Shown in pieces: positions 9,117-18,194 of a stretch of DNA of 56,650 nucleotides (its first letter is position 1; every line of letters starts with the position of its first letter). Both the position numbers and the translations under genes were made by a program. Source of the DNA: Vibrio rotiferianus CAIM 577 = LMG 21460 (GTDB taxonomy: Bacteria; Pseudomonadota; Gammaproteobacteria; Enterobacterales; Vibrionaceae); the NCBI RefSeq assembly GCF_002741985.1, contig NZ_APHW01000003.1, positions 1-56,650 of the forward strand, read 5' to 3'. Below the pieces are notes generated by a model, which was not told the origin of the DNA, searched no databases, and worked only from the letters and a program-made list of their open reading frames with translations.

Positions 9117-10151
9117 CTATGGGCACGGGTTCGAGTAAGTAGTGCCAATCGCTTGGATGTCATTGAGTAACTCTTCACTTAAATGAACATCGATACTGTC
9201 AATGTTTGATTTAAGCTGCTCTAGGTTAGTTGCGCCAATGATGTTCGAGCCAACAAACGGACGCTGGTTCACAAACGCCAGTGCCATTTGTGAGGGATCT
9301 AAACCGTGGTCACGAGCTAGGTTGACGTATGCTTCGGTGGCTTTTATGCCTTGCGGGGTGAAGTAGCGAGCAAAGCGCTCCCAAACCGTGCAACGTGCGC
9401 CTTCAGGTTTCGCTCCGTTTAGGTATTTACCGCTCAAGCAGCCAAACGCCAGTGGTGAGTATGCAAGTAGCTGAACGCCTTCGTAATGACTGATTTCAGA
9501 CAAGCCAACTTCAAAGCTACGGTTCAATAAGTTATATGGGTTTTGGATTGAAACTATCCTCGGCAGATCGTGTTTTTCTGCTAAACGCAGCAGTGACATC
9601 ACACCCCATGGGGTTTCATTCGATACACCGATGTAACGTACCTTACCGGCTTTAACTAGTTCGGTCAGCGCTTCAAGGGTTTCGATCAGCGTGACTTCTT
9701 CTTGCTTATCTGGGTAGGGGTAGTTGAGTTGACCAAAGCAGTTGGTTTGGCGCTGCGGCCAGTGCAATTGGTACAGGTCGACATAATCGGTTTGCAGGCG
9801 CTTTAGGCTGTCATCGATAGCGGTATGAATATGGCGGCGGTTAAGGCTCATGTTCTCACGAATGTACGGGACGCTACGTGGGCCTGCGACCTTCGTTGCC
9901 AATACTACTTTCTCTCGCTTGCCACTTTTCGCTAACCAATTACCAATGTATTGCTCAGTGAGTCCTTGTGTCTCTGCCTTTGGTGGAACGGGATACATCT
10001 CTGCTGTATCGATAAAGTTCACCCCATGATCGAGGGCAAAGTCGAGCTGCTGAAACGCTTCTTGTTCGGTATTTTGCTCACCAAACGTCATAGTGCCAAG
10101 GCAGATCTTACTGATCTCGAGTGATGAGTGCGGTAGTTTCGTATATTGCAT
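9117..10151 (-). CDS. tas: Aldo/keto reductase Tas
   Basis: A 344-residue NADP(H)-dependent aldo/keto reductase with a TIM barrel. It matches E. coli Tas almost throughout: CLGTMTFGEQNTEQEA at the N-terminus; FIDTAEMYPVPPKAETQGL with catalytic Asp and Tyr; LATKVAGP; DYVDLYQLHWPQR; GVSNETPWGV. In E. coli, tas was found as a suppressor of a tyrosine requirement, but its physiological substrate is unknown. It lies two genes from mutH, as tas and mutH are also close in E. coli. Monocistronic, with a terminator downstream. Confidence 0.93.
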   Translation of the reverse strand: MQYTKLPHSSLEISKICLGTMTFGEQNTEQEAFQQLDFALDHGVNFIDTAEMYPVPPKAETQGLTEQYIGNWLAKSGKREKVVLATKVAGPRSVPYIRENMSLNRRHIHTAIDDSLKRLQTDYVDLYQLHWPQRQTNCFGQLNYPYPDKQEEVTLIETLEALTELVKAGKVRYIGVSNETPWGVMSLLRLAEKHDLPRIVSIQNPYNLLNRSFEVGLSEISHYEGVQLLAYSPLAFGCLSGKYLNGAKPEGARCTVWERFARYFTPQGIKATEAYVNLARDHGLDPSQMALAFVNQRPFVGSNIIGATNLEQLKSNIDSIDVHLSEELLNDIQAIGTTYSNPCP

Positions 10152-10305
10152 TTCACATCCTTGAAGAGTTACCGACTGAATAAGTTATTCCAATATAGGG
10201 GATTTTTAGTCGTGGTCGCAAATGATTTAGTTTTCGCTTTATAGTTAACTCGAAACTTATCAATACGCTAACTAGACTTAAAGGATCTTGTGAAGGAGGT
10301 GCATT

Positions 10306-10617
10306 ATGCAGAAGCATCAACTCGACATGTGGTTGCATGGCCACCACAAGGACTCTTATAAAACACCGAAGGTCTTTGTGATAGGTTGTTCTGATGTCTC
10401 TGACTATCTATTAGCAGTGGAGTACAAACACCAACTGGAGCCGATCAAAGACGGTGAAGATCCGATTCATTTTGGATCATTGGACTTGGTGAAAGAGGAG
10501 CTGCTTAGGTTAGGGATTGATAAAGCGTACTTGAGACTACACAACGCGTACGATGAATGTGGTAGCGATGGCGCAGCCTCATACTGTGATATTGAACTGT
10601 CACTGGTAACGCATTAG
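10306..10617 (+). CDS. DUF6482-like small protein
   Basis: A 103-residue soluble protein (MQKHQLDMWLHGHHKDSY...), with FVIGCSDVSDYLLAVEYKHQLEP and a C-terminal half with acidic and Tyr-rich stretches. It resembles small Vibrio proteins I know as DUF6482; no function is established. It has a strong AAGGAGGT ribosome site (10293-10300). Its stop codon TAG uses the TA target-site bases at 10615-10616 plus the first G of an inserted inverted-repeat element, so the original 3' end may have been altered by that insertion. Divergent from tas. Confidence 0.75.
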   Translation: MQKHQLDMWLHGHHKDSYKTPKVFVIGCSDVSDYLLAVEYKHQLEPIKDGEDPIHFGSLDLVKEELLRLGIDKAYLRLHNAYDECGSDGAASYCDIELSLVTH

Positions 10618-10880
10618 GGTCTGTTGATCTTTTGAGCTGATTTTTGCAGCATTTTGTGGGAAATTTCTACAAGGCAGAGGCTTTGAAGTGTAGCTAGCCT
10701 ACATGAGAAGCCGATAACGCTGTAGAAATGAACCACAAAGGCTGCCCGAAGGGTTCGGCTAGAATCGTTTTATGCTTTGTTAAGAAGCATTTACTTAGAA
10801 TGACTAAGCTACATACTTCTTGCCGCGCCTAAAACGATTCTATCTCGAACAAAATTTAACCGCAAAAGATCAACAGACCC
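10617..10880. mobile_element. 264-bp MITE-like element with 18-bp terminal inverted repeats
   Basis: The ends are perfect 18-bp inverted repeats, GGGTCTGTTGATCTTTTG (10617-10634) and its complement (10863-10880), flanked by TA on each side (10615-10616 and 10881-10882). Inside are two more inverted pairs: ATTTCTACA with TGTAGAAAT (10663-10671 and 10721-10729), and TAGAATCGTTTTA with TAAAACGATTCTA (10760-10772 and 10830-10842). No ORF is present. The TIR style and TA duplication suggest a non-autonomous derivative of an IS5/IS427-type or similar element; the parent family is inferred. It fits exactly between two convergent stop codons. Confidence 0.8.
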
Positions 10881-10883
10881 TAG

Positions 10884-11564
10884 TCACTCTGATTGGAGGT
10901 TAATATAATGCTTCAGTAGGATCTGCTCAGTAAACTGTGTTCTGAGATAGAAACCACGGGGCAGGGTTTTTATCGGCTTGCCGTTTGAACTGTATGCTTC
11001 AGTAAGTGCTTTGGCATTTGCGGCTTTAGGACGTAGATGAAGCGCTTCGCCGTGTCTGGCGGAAATTTGATCAAACTTGCCCAGTACGATCAACTCCATT
11101 AACTCTTCCCAATCGTTTTTCAGGGTCAACTCTTCTTCTTCATCCGGTGACCAAATCAACGGGCTCCCGACGCGGCGCTCAGCCAACGGAATCTCGCGCT
11201 CGCCCTCAACCGGAACCCAAAGCACGCGGGAGAGCTTGTTGCGCACGTGACTCGTTTCCCATGTTAAACCTTGCACACCAGTCAATGGTGCGACAGAGAC
11301 AAAGGTCGTTTCTAATGGTTTGCCAGAGTAGCTGATCGGTATGCTCTTTAACTCGATTCCTAGTTTGGCGAAATCTTGTTGCGGCTTACTACCTGCGGGT
11401 GCACCCAAATGCCATTCTAGTAATTGACCGACCCAACCTTTATCGCGTTTCAAGTTTTCAGGAACGGTCATACCAGCTTCTTCTGCGAGTTCAGCAAAGC
11501 TTAATCCCGCAATCTCTTGCGCACGTTCCATCAGTTCAGCTTCGGATTGTGGTTCTGGTTTCAT
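10884..11564 (-). CDS. mutH: DNA mismatch repair endonuclease MutH
   Basis: MutH nicks the unmethylated strand at hemimethylated GATC sites after activation by MutL. The protein has 226 residues (E. coli 229). The DxnExK nuclease motif is Asp64, Glu71, Lys73 in [15 protein letters not shown]. The C-terminal recognition region ([14 protein letters not shown]) is intact. The stop codon at 10884-10886 lies 3 bases from the MITE-like element. It is divergent from rppH across a 618-bp region rich in DnaA boxes. Homology supports the start at 11564. Confidence 0.96.
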   Translation of the reverse strand: MKPEPQSEAELMERAQEIAGLSFAELAEEAGMTVPENLKRDKGWVGQLLEWHLGAPAGSKPQQDFAKLGIELKSIPISYSGKPLETTFVSVAPLTGVQGLTWETSHVRNKLSRVLWVPVEGEREIPLAERRVGSPLIWSPDEEEELTLKNDWEELMELIVLGKFDQISARHGEALHLRPKAANAKALTEAYSSNGKPIKTLPRGFYLRTQFTEQILLKHYINLQSE

Positions 11565-11651
11565 AATGACAAAGTGGTATTGGAAAACGCCTAGTCTAAC
11601 AAATTTGAATAAAATCCTCTGTCGAAGATTTCATCGAGCTGGATTAAGAAT

Positions 11652-12145
11652 GATCAATCCATAACTTATCCACAGATTAGGAAGTGACCAATAGGATCTT
11701 TGCTTTGGCTGGATGAATGAACAGGGGTTTAAGCGATGAGTGTGACTTGATTTTATTGAGATATCATGAAGTCCTACCTGTCTAATGTGGATAAATTGCC
11801 AATTGAGCGATCTTTGACCGATCTGAGTTTGGTGAAAAGATCATCAATAAAAGTTAGATCGTTAATTAAGCTAATTTCATTTATTTGTCTTAAAAGTCAG
11901 TATTTTATGCTTGCCTTTCTCTTTTGTGAATAATCTTGTTTGTGATGGTTTTGAGCAAAAAACTTTATTGATCTTGTTTTCTTCACAAAGTTATTCACAG
12001 AAAAGGTGAATAAATGTGGGCTATGTCTCAATCCTGTGTTGATAAAGTAATGGTTGCTCAAAAGATATCCAAAAATGGTTCAAAGGTAATAAATCTTGCT
12101 CATATCACATCAGTAAGTTTGCTAGTAATGGGGATATGTGGAAAA
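11652..12145. promoter_or_regulatory. DnaA-box and GATC cluster, DARS2-like locus
   Basis: The 618-bp mutH-rppH gap contains four boxes fitting TTATNCACA: 11666-11674 (TTATCCACA, +), 11786-11794 (TTATCCACA, -), 11925-11933 (TTATTCACA, -) and 11991-11999 (TTATTCACA, +). A fifth, TTTTCCACA, lies on the minus strand at 12137-12145. One-mismatch boxes occur at 12005-12013 and 12037-12045 (both -). Seven GATC sites fall between 11652 and 11973. In E. coli, DARS2, which regenerates ATP-DnaA from ADP-DnaA, lies in an intergenic region next to mutH. Synteny plus the box cluster support a DARS2-type element; IHF and Fis sites were not identified with confidence. The region also holds the divergent promoters. 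Confidence 0.6.
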
Positions 12146-12182
12146 ATCACGGTAATAAAAAATTATTCATAGAGGTTAGCCG

Positions 12183-12701
12183 GTGATAGATGGCGATGGT
12201 TACCGACTGAACGTTGGTATTGTGATCTGTAATAACCATGGTCAGGTATTCTGGGCTAAACGATACGGGCAACACTCATGGCAATTTCCACAAGGTGGGA
12301 TTGACGAAGGTGAAACACCTGAACAAGCGATGTTCAGGGAGTTATATGAAGAAGTCGGTCTGACGAAAAAAGACGTTAAGATCATCGCAACAAGTCGTCA
12401 TTGGTTAAGATATAAACTACCAAAGCGATTGGTGCGATGGGACTCCAAGCCTGTTTGTATCGGCCAAAAACAGAAATGGTTTCTGCTGCGATTGGATTGC
12501 GATGAGTCGCACATCAATATGCAGCGTGGAAAATCCCCTGAATTTGATGGTTGGCGCTGGGTAAGTTATTGGTATCCAGTTAGGCAAGTTGTTTCTTTCA
12601 AGCGAGACGTATACCGCCGAGCAATGAAAGAGTTTGCATCTTTAGCCATGCCTTTTCGAGAGCGAAAGACGAAAGGGAAAAGAAAAAAGCAACGTAGATA
12701 G
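12183..12701 (+). CDS. rppH: RNA pyrophosphohydrolase RppH
   Basis: RppH removes pyrophosphate from the 5' end of triphosphorylated mRNA and so triggers RNase E decay. The protein has 172 residues. The Nudix box occupies residues 38-60 ([16 protein letters not shown]), with all catalytic glutamates. The tail is Lys/Arg-rich. The start is GTG at 12183, with GAGG ~8 bases upstream; the [15 protein letters not shown]-terminus matches E. coli RppH. ptsP follows after 9 bases as an operon, as in E. coli. Confidence 0.96.
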   Translation: MIDGDGYRLNVGIVICNNHGQVFWAKRYGQHSWQFPQGGIDEGETPEQAMFRELYEEVGLTKKDVKIIATSRHWLRYKLPKRLVRWDSKPVCIGQKQKWFLLRLDCDESHINMQRGKSPEFDGWRWVSYWYPVRQVVSFKRDVYRRAMKEFASLAMPFRERKTKGKRKKQRR

Positions 12702-12710
12702 AGGATTATT

Positions 12711-14956
12711 ATGCTCAGTCAGCTAAGGGAAATAGTTGAGAAAGTCTCCAGAGTCGATGATCTCCATCTTGCACTCGACATTCTGGTAAAAGAGACTTGT
12801 GCAGCCCTATGCACTGAGTGTTGTACTATCTATCTTGCTAACCAAGAAATGCAGCGCCTTGAGTTGATGGCAACTCAAGGCCTTATTTTTGAAGGTGATA
12901 GCATCCATATCAACTTCAATGAAGGTTTAGTTGGCTTAGTTAAGCGCAGCGCTGAACCGCTAAATTTAGCCGAAGCCTCCACTCACCCAGACTTCAAATT
13001 CTTCCCCCAATTAGGCGAGCAGGTATACCACTCCTTCCTTGGTACTCCGATTATTCATCGCAAACAAGTACTTGGCGTATTGGTGATTCAGCAAAAAGAG
13101 CCACGTTTGTTTAGTGAGATGGAAGAATCTTTTCTGGTCACGTTGTCAGCGCAGCTTGCTGTGTTGATCGCACATGCTCAAAGCCTTGGTCATTGGCAAT
13201 TAGCCTCAACACCCACAGTGATGAAAGGCCTACCTGCCTCAACGGGGGTGGCGATAGGTGAGTTCTGGTTTGATGATACTCAGCCCAATTTAAGCGATGT
13301 TTTTCCTGCCTCTGCTTTAGATAAAGAACGTGAACATGAGTTGCTTGCGGTTGCAGTGGAAAGGGCGCTCAGCGATTTTCGTCGTATGCGGAAGAAGTTC
13401 GACAGTGAAATCAACAAAGATGCTTTGGCGATTTTCGACCTTTTTACACACTTACTCAACGACCCAATGCTACGTGGTGATCTGAAGAAGCAGATCGAGA
13501 AAGGTGACCGAGCTGACTGGGCGTTACGCCAAGTGGTAGAAACTTACTCAAATCGTTTTGCTCGTATGTCAGATGTTTACCTGCGTGAGCGCGCACAAGA
13601 CATTCGTGAGTTAGGGCAGCGCTTGCTGTACTTCCTGCATAACAGTGAACAAGAACATGCCTCAATCGACCGCCCAGTGATTTTGGTTGCCAATGAGCTA
13701 ACGGCGACGTTACTTGCATCAATACCAAAGCAGCATTTACTTGCTGTGGTTTCTCTTGAGGGCGCGGCAAACTCTCATGCTGCGATTCTATCTCGCGCAC
13801 TGGGCGTGCCAGCATCATGGGAGCAAATGTTAATCCCCAAGAGGTAAACGGTAAGCAAGGGATTGTTGATGGTTATTCGGGGGAGATTTACCTTGAACCT
13901 AATCGACAGTTGTTACGCGAGTATCGTAGTTTAGTCAGTGAAGAATCTGAATTGTTCGCTATGGTGAACAAAGATCTCTCACTTCCGGCAATCACCCAAG
14001 ATGATTATCATATTGAAGTGATGCTCAATGCGGGTTTAAGTGCAGATAGCAATATTGCCATTAACTCCGGTGTTGATGGCGTTGGTTTATATCGAACCGA
14101 AATCGCTTTTTTACTTCAGCATCACTTTCCTTCAGAAGATGAGCAGTATCATCAGTACCAAGCGATTCTCAATAGCTACCCAAATCAACGCGTCGTAATG
14201 CGTACATTGGATATCGGTGGTGATAAGCCATTACCGTACCTGCCGATTGATGAAGATAATCCGTTTTTAGGTTGGCGTGGCATTCGCTTTACTTTAGATC
14301 ACCCTGATATTTTTCTGATCCAACTACGGGCGATGCTCAGAGCCAGTGCTGATAGTGGTAATTTAAGCATTTTGTTGCCAATGATATCTGGTATCAAAGA
14401 GTTCGATGATGCGATTACCTTGATTAATCAAGCCTACAGTGAGGTGGTGTTACTTGATGATCGCATTCAAGCTCCGAAGGTTGGGGTGATGATAGAAGTG
14501 CCTTCTATGGTGTACTTGCTGCCGGCAATTGCTCACCGCGTCGACTTCGTTTCGGTTGGTACTAACGATTTAACACAATATTTGTTGGCGGTGGACCGGA
14601 ACAATTCTCGTGTTGCAGATGTCTATGAATCCATGCATCCAGCGGTGTTGTTAGCGTTAAAACAAATTCATGATGTTTGCCACCAATATCAAGTCCCGGT
14701 TTGCATTTGTGGTGAGCTAGCTGGTGACCCATTTGGTGCACTGCTCCTGTTGGGCTTGGGCTATAACAGTTTGAGTATGAACACCTCAAACGTAGCGAAG
14801 GTGAAATATTTGATTCGCCATAGCCAACAAAAAGAATTAGAAAAACTCGTCGAGAAAGCCATGTCATGCTCTTACGGGCAAGAAATTCATCAAATGATGC
14901 ATGATTTCTTTATTCAACAAGGCTTTGCAGGCTTTATTCGTGCAGGTAAGAAGTAG
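12711..14956 (+). pseudogene. ptsP: PTS-Ntr enzyme I (EINtr), frameshifted
   Basis: PtsP takes phosphate from PEP to start the nitrogen-PTS relay to NPr and EIIA-Ntr. The full protein should be ~748 residues: an N-terminal GAF domain (~1-165), the phosphohistidine domain with ANSHAAILSRALGVPA, then a PEP-binding barrel. Here the reading frame breaks at ~13814: the sequence GCATC reads A-S-W-E, where GCAATC would give A-I-M-G and continue into the second frame (from ATG 13817). One A appears missing. Fragment 1 is 378 residues and ends at 13847; fragment 2 is 379 residues. Everything else is intact, so this is either a recent 1-base deletion or a sequencing error. Confidence 0.9.
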
Positions 14957-14962
14957 GTAACA

Positions 14963-15754
14963 GTGACCATCTCTTTATTTATAATATTGCTCGCGTTGGG
15001 CGCTTTTGTTGGTGTGATGGCGGGGCTTCTTGGTATCGGAGGTGGGCTAATTGTCGTGCCTGCGCTACTTTATCTTCTTCCTCTTGCTGGAATTTCTCCT
15101 GAAATGAGCATGCATGTGGCGTTAGCAACGTCATTGGCAAGCATCATTGTCACATCAGGCTCCTCTGCACTTAACCATCTTAAGCTGGGCAACGTTGATA
15201 TGTTCGTCGTCAAATGGCTGATGCCTGGTGTGGTTGTCGGCGGCTTTGTTGGAGCCAATATTGCCGAGTGGATTCCGACACACTATCTGCCAAAAGTATT
15301 TGGTGTGATCGTGTTGTGTCTGGCAGTTCAGATGTTTCGCTCAATTAAGACGAAAAGTGAGAAGTCAATGCCGAGCAGTCCGGTCACTATGGTGTACGGA
15401 ACGGGCATTGGTGTGGTATCGAGCCTTGCTGGCATTGGTGGTGGTTCACTGTCAGTGCCGTTCTTAAACAAGCATGGTATTGAGATGCGCAAAGCCGTTG
15501 GATCTTCTTCGGTGTGTGGCTGCATGATTGCGATTTCAGGCATGATTGGATTCATCTTACATGGTTATAAAGTAGAAGGGTTACCTGACTACAGTGTTGG
15601 CTATGTTTACCTGCCAGCTTTAGCTGCGATTGCGATGACGTCGATGCTCACGACGAAAGTCGGCGCTAAGATGGCGACTAACCTTCCTACGGCAGTCTTA
15701 AAGAAGATTTTTGCCGTATTCTTGATGTTTGTTGCAGCGACCATGTTGCTGTAA
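14963..15754 (+). CDS. TSUP (TauE/SafE) family membrane transporter
   Basis: A 263-residue inner-membrane protein with about eight hydrophobic segments in two repeats. Each repeat has the family Gly motif: GLLGIGGGLIVVPALL near the N-terminus and SLAGIGGGSLSVPFL at ~150-165. The family includes exporters of sulfite or organosulfonates, but the substrate cannot be called here. The start is GTG 14963, 6 bases after ptsP, with AAGTAGG upstream. It lies between ptsP and lgt, and translational coupling with ptsP is likely. Confidence 0.88.
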   Translation: MTISLFIILLALGAFVGVMAGLLGIGGGLIVVPALLYLLPLAGISPEMSMHVALATSLASIIVTSGSSALNHLKLGNVDMFVVKWLMPGVVVGGFVGANIAEWIPTHYLPKVFGVIVLCLAVQMFRSIKTKSEKSMPSSPVTMVYGTGIGVVSSLAGIGGGSLSVPFLNKHGIEMRKAVGSSSVCGCMIAISGMIGFILHGYKVEGLPDYSVGYVYLPALAAIAMTSMLTTKVGAKMATNLPTAVLKKIFAVFLMFVAATMLL

Positions 15755-15842
15755 GTTTATTGCCAATTTATTCCCGCTGAACCGAGCATCTTTAGGTTAC
15801 TCGGGTATATTTGTTTTACTAGTAATAAGAAGAGAATGATTT

Positions 15843-16664
15843 ATGTCTCAGGGATACTTTGAATTTCCCAATATTGATCCGGTTTTAATCTCTATTGGTC
15901 CTGTTTCTGTTCGTTGGTATGGTTTGATGTACTTAGTCGGCTTCATGTTCGCACTATGGCTAGCAAATCGTCGTGCAGATAAGCCGGGTAGTGGTTGGAC
16001 GCGTGAGCAAGTTTCTGACTTGCTGTTTGCGGGTTTCCTTGGGGTCGTCATTGGTGGTCGTGTTGGCTACGTAATTTTCTACAACTTCGACTTATTCTTA
16101 GCCGATCCGTTGTACCTATTTAAAGTCTGGACTGGCGGCATGTCGTTCCATGGTGGTCTGTTAGGTGTTATCACTGCAATGTTCTGGTACGCGCGTAAAA
16201 ACGGCCGTACTTTCTTTGGTGTTGCTGATTTTGTTGCGCCGCTAGTCCCATTTGGTCTAGGTATGGGACGCATGGGTAATTTCATGAACAGCGAGCTTTG
16301 GGGGCGTGTAACGGATGTGCCATGGGCAATCATCTTCCCGAATGGCGGTCCACTGCCTCGCCACCCATCTCAGCTTTATGAGATGTTCTTAGAGGGCATT
16401 GTACTGTTCTTCATCTTGAACTGGTTTATCAAAAAGCCACGTCCTTTAGGTGCAGTATCAGGGCTATTTTTAGCTGGGTATGGTACATTCCGTTTCCTAG
16501 TCGAGTTTGTTCGCGAACCGGATGCACAGCTTGGTCTATTTGGTGGTTACGTTTCGATGGGACAAATCCTATCTTCACCGATGATCATTCTGGGTATCCT
16601 TATGATGGTTTGGGCGTACAAACGTGGTCTTTACCAAGACAAAGTCCAAGCAGAAACGAAGTAA
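15843..16664 (+). CDS. lgt: Prolipoprotein diacylglyceryl transferase Lgt
   Basis: Lgt moves diacylglycerol from phosphatidylglycerol to the lipobox Cys of prolipoproteins, the first step in lipoprotein maturation. The protein has 273 residues and about seven membrane segments. The Lgt signature is [16 protein letters not shown]. The catalytic-region motifs are SFHGGLLG and RHPSQLYE. An 88-bp gap separates it from the TSUP gene, and thyA follows after 9 bases as lgt-thyA, the common gammaproteobacterial pair. The later steps (lspA) are at 27.3 kb. Confidence 0.97.
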   Translation: MSQGYFEFPNIDPVLISIGPVSVRWYGLMYLVGFMFALWLANRRADKPGSGWTREQVSDLLFAGFLGVVIGGRVGYVIFYNFDLFLADPLYLFKVWTGGMSFHGGLLGVITAMFWYARKNGRTFFGVADFVAPLVPFGLGMGRMGNFMNSELWGRVTDVPWAIIFPNGGPLPRHPSQLYEMFLEGIVLFFILNWFIKKPRPLGAVSGLFLAGYGTFRFLVEFVREPDAQLGLFGGYVSMGQILSSPMIILGILMMVWAYKRGLYQDKVQAETK

Positions 16665-16673
16665 GGAATTGGT

Positions 16674-17525
16674 GTGAAACAGTATTTAGATTTGTGTCAG
16701 CGTATCGTTGACCAAGGCACTTGGGTTGAAAACGAACGTACAGGTAAACGCTGCCTAACGGTGATCAACGCAGACTTGACCTACGATGTTGCTAACAACC
16801 AATTCCCATTAGTGACAACGCGTAAGAGCTTTTGGAAAGCAGCGGTTGCTGAACTACTTGGTTACATCCGTGGCTACGACAACGCAGAAGACTTCCGTAA
16901 GCTAGGTACTAAAACGTGGGATGCGAACGCAAACCTAAATGAAGCATGGTTGAACAACCCATTCCGCAAGGGGGAAGACGACATGGGACGCGTATACGGC
17001 GTTCAAGGTCGTTCTTGGGCGAAGCCAGATGGCGGTCATATCGACCAACTGCGTAAGATTGTCGATGATTTAACGCGCGGTGTTGATGACCGTGGTGAAA
17101 TCCTAAACTTCTACAACCCTGGTGAGTTCCACATGGGGTGTTTACGTCCATGTATGTACAGCCACCATTTCTCACTGCTAGGTGACACGCTGTACCTAAA
17201 CAGCACGCAGCGCTCTTGTGATGTTCCGCTAGGTCTGAACTTCAATATGGTTCAAGTGTATGTGTTCTTGGCTATCATGGCGCAAATTACAGGTAAGAAA
17301 CCTGGTCAGGCGTACCACAAGATTGTTAATGCGCACATCTACGAAGATCAGCTTGCACCAATGCGTGATATTCAGTTGAAGCGTGAGCCACTAAAAGCAG
17401 CGACCTTCCACATCAACCCAGAAATCAAATCTCTAGAAGATTTAGAAACATGGGTAACCCTAGATGATTTCTGGGTAGAAGGTTACGAGCATCACGATCC
17501 AATTCAGTACCCGTTCTCAGTTTAA
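16674..17525 (+). CDS. thyA: Thymidylate synthase ThyA
   Basis: ThyA methylates dUMP to dTMP using methylene-tetrahydrofolate. The protein has 283 residues, versus 264 in E. coli. The nucleophile is Cys160 in [10 protein letters not shown], and the dUMP phosphate site is [13 protein letters not shown] (180-192). The LRPCM context differs from the APCHAFFQF of E. coli; this is the longer ThyA branch I associate with Vibrio. The start is GTG 16674 with TAAGGA upstream. It is the second gene of lgt-thyA and is closed by a terminator. Confidence 0.96.
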   Translation: MKQYLDLCQRIVDQGTWVENERTGKRCLTVINADLTYDVANNQFPLVTTRKSFWKAAVAELLGYIRGYDNAEDFRKLGTKTWDANANLNEAWLNNPFRKGEDDMGRVYGVQGRSWAKPDGGHIDQLRKIVDDLTRGVDDRGEILNFYNPGEFHMGCLRPCMYSHHFSLLGDTLYLNSTQRSCDVPLGLNFNMVQVYVFLAIMAQITGKKPGQAYHKIVNAHIYEDQLAPMRDIQLKREPLKAATFHINPEIKSLEDLETWVTLDDFWVEGYEHHDPIQYPFSV

Positions 17526-17546
17526 CGAGTATATTGAGCTTTCTAA

Positions 17547-17571
17547 GCCGCCTTTATGGGCGGTTTTTTTA
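17547..17571 (+). terminator. Terminator of lgt-thyA
   Basis: GCCGCC and GGCGG around TTTATG, followed by seven Ts. Confidence 0.88.
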
Positions 17572-17660
17572 TGCCCGAAGGGTGGGAATAGGAGGGAACG
17601 CTTCGTCCTATGGAACGCTTACGCTTCGGGGGACGAGGGCGTCAGTGCAGGGATGTGAGA

Positions 17661-17780
17661 GGAAATAAAAGATCCCCAACTCGCACGTGCTTCGCTCTGA
17701 GGATGACGTTTAATCATTCTGAACTCAAACGGTGACATTCCCGAAAGCGACGAAGGTGTGTAGTCGGGAATATTTTTACC
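17661..17780. repeat. Intergenic repeat, copy 1
   Basis: About 120 bp, starting GGAAATAAAAGATCCCCAAC and ending TTTTTACC. It contains a hairpin segment (ATTCCCGAAAGCGACGAAGG to AGTCGGGAAT). It is ~85% identical by eye to copy 2 at 17877. The 669-bp gap between thyA and nptA consists mostly of this material and has no credible gene. Confidence 0.85.
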
Positions 17781-17876
17781 TCAGTTTGCTCTGTGATTAA
17801 GAGCTTGAGAAAGTTTCGCTACGGGGCTAGGGAGCGGACTTGGTCTTAAGGAACGCTTACGTTTCGAGATACTAAA

Positions 17877-17998
17877 GGAAATAAAAGATCCCCAACTCGC
17901 TCGTGCCTCGCTCTTGAGGATGATGTTCAACCACTCTGAAATCAAACGGCGTCATTCCCGAAAGCGACGAAGGAGCGTCGTCGGGAATCTCTTTTACC
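17877..17998. repeat. Intergenic repeat, copy 2
   Basis: A direct-repeat partner of 17661-17780, in the same orientation, beginning 216 bases later. Both copies are preceded by GGAACGCTTACG(C/T)TTCG. The core (ATTCCCGAAAGCGACGAAGG ... CGTCGGGAAT) forms a hairpin. It resembles ATTCCCG-type repeats I recall as scattered in Vibrio genomes; the copy number here cannot be judged from one window. ORFs over it are shadows. Confidence 0.85.
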
Positions 17999-18142
17999 AC
18001 ACTGTGTGATGAAGAAATGAGAGCACTTCGCTGTAGGAGTCGAGAGGTGAATATTGAAGTGGTCATGGAAGCCATTTGACTCCGAAGGGAATTGACAGGA
18101 CTTGTCTCCAGAAAGATAAAACAAGTTCGCTTCTCCAAAACG

Positions 18143-18169
18143 AAAAAAGGCCCCACCGAAGTGGAGCCC
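18143..18169 (-). terminator. Terminator of nptA
   Basis: On the minus strand, GGCTCCAC TTCG GTGGGGCC is followed by six Ts. Confidence 0.9.
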
Positions 18170-18194
18170 AAAATAAGCGATGGTAATCTTATTA

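Noticed and set aside
11652..12145. Second chromosomal origin (oriC-like)
   Set aside because: DnaA boxes and GATC sites fit, but Vibrio oriC lies beside gidA/mioC, there is no clear unwinding 13-mer array, and synteny with mutH points to a DARS-type site.
13456..13818. 120-codon reverse ORF inside ptsP
   Set aside because: A shadow of the ptsP coding frame with no ribosome site or protein-like pattern.
17661..17998. Integron attC sites
   Set aside because: No RYYYAAC/GTTRRRY core sites, no cassettes and no integrase nearby.
17872..18171. ORFs over the intergenic repeats (60-99 codons)
   Set aside because: They lie in the repeat copies, lack ribosome sites and have atypical composition.
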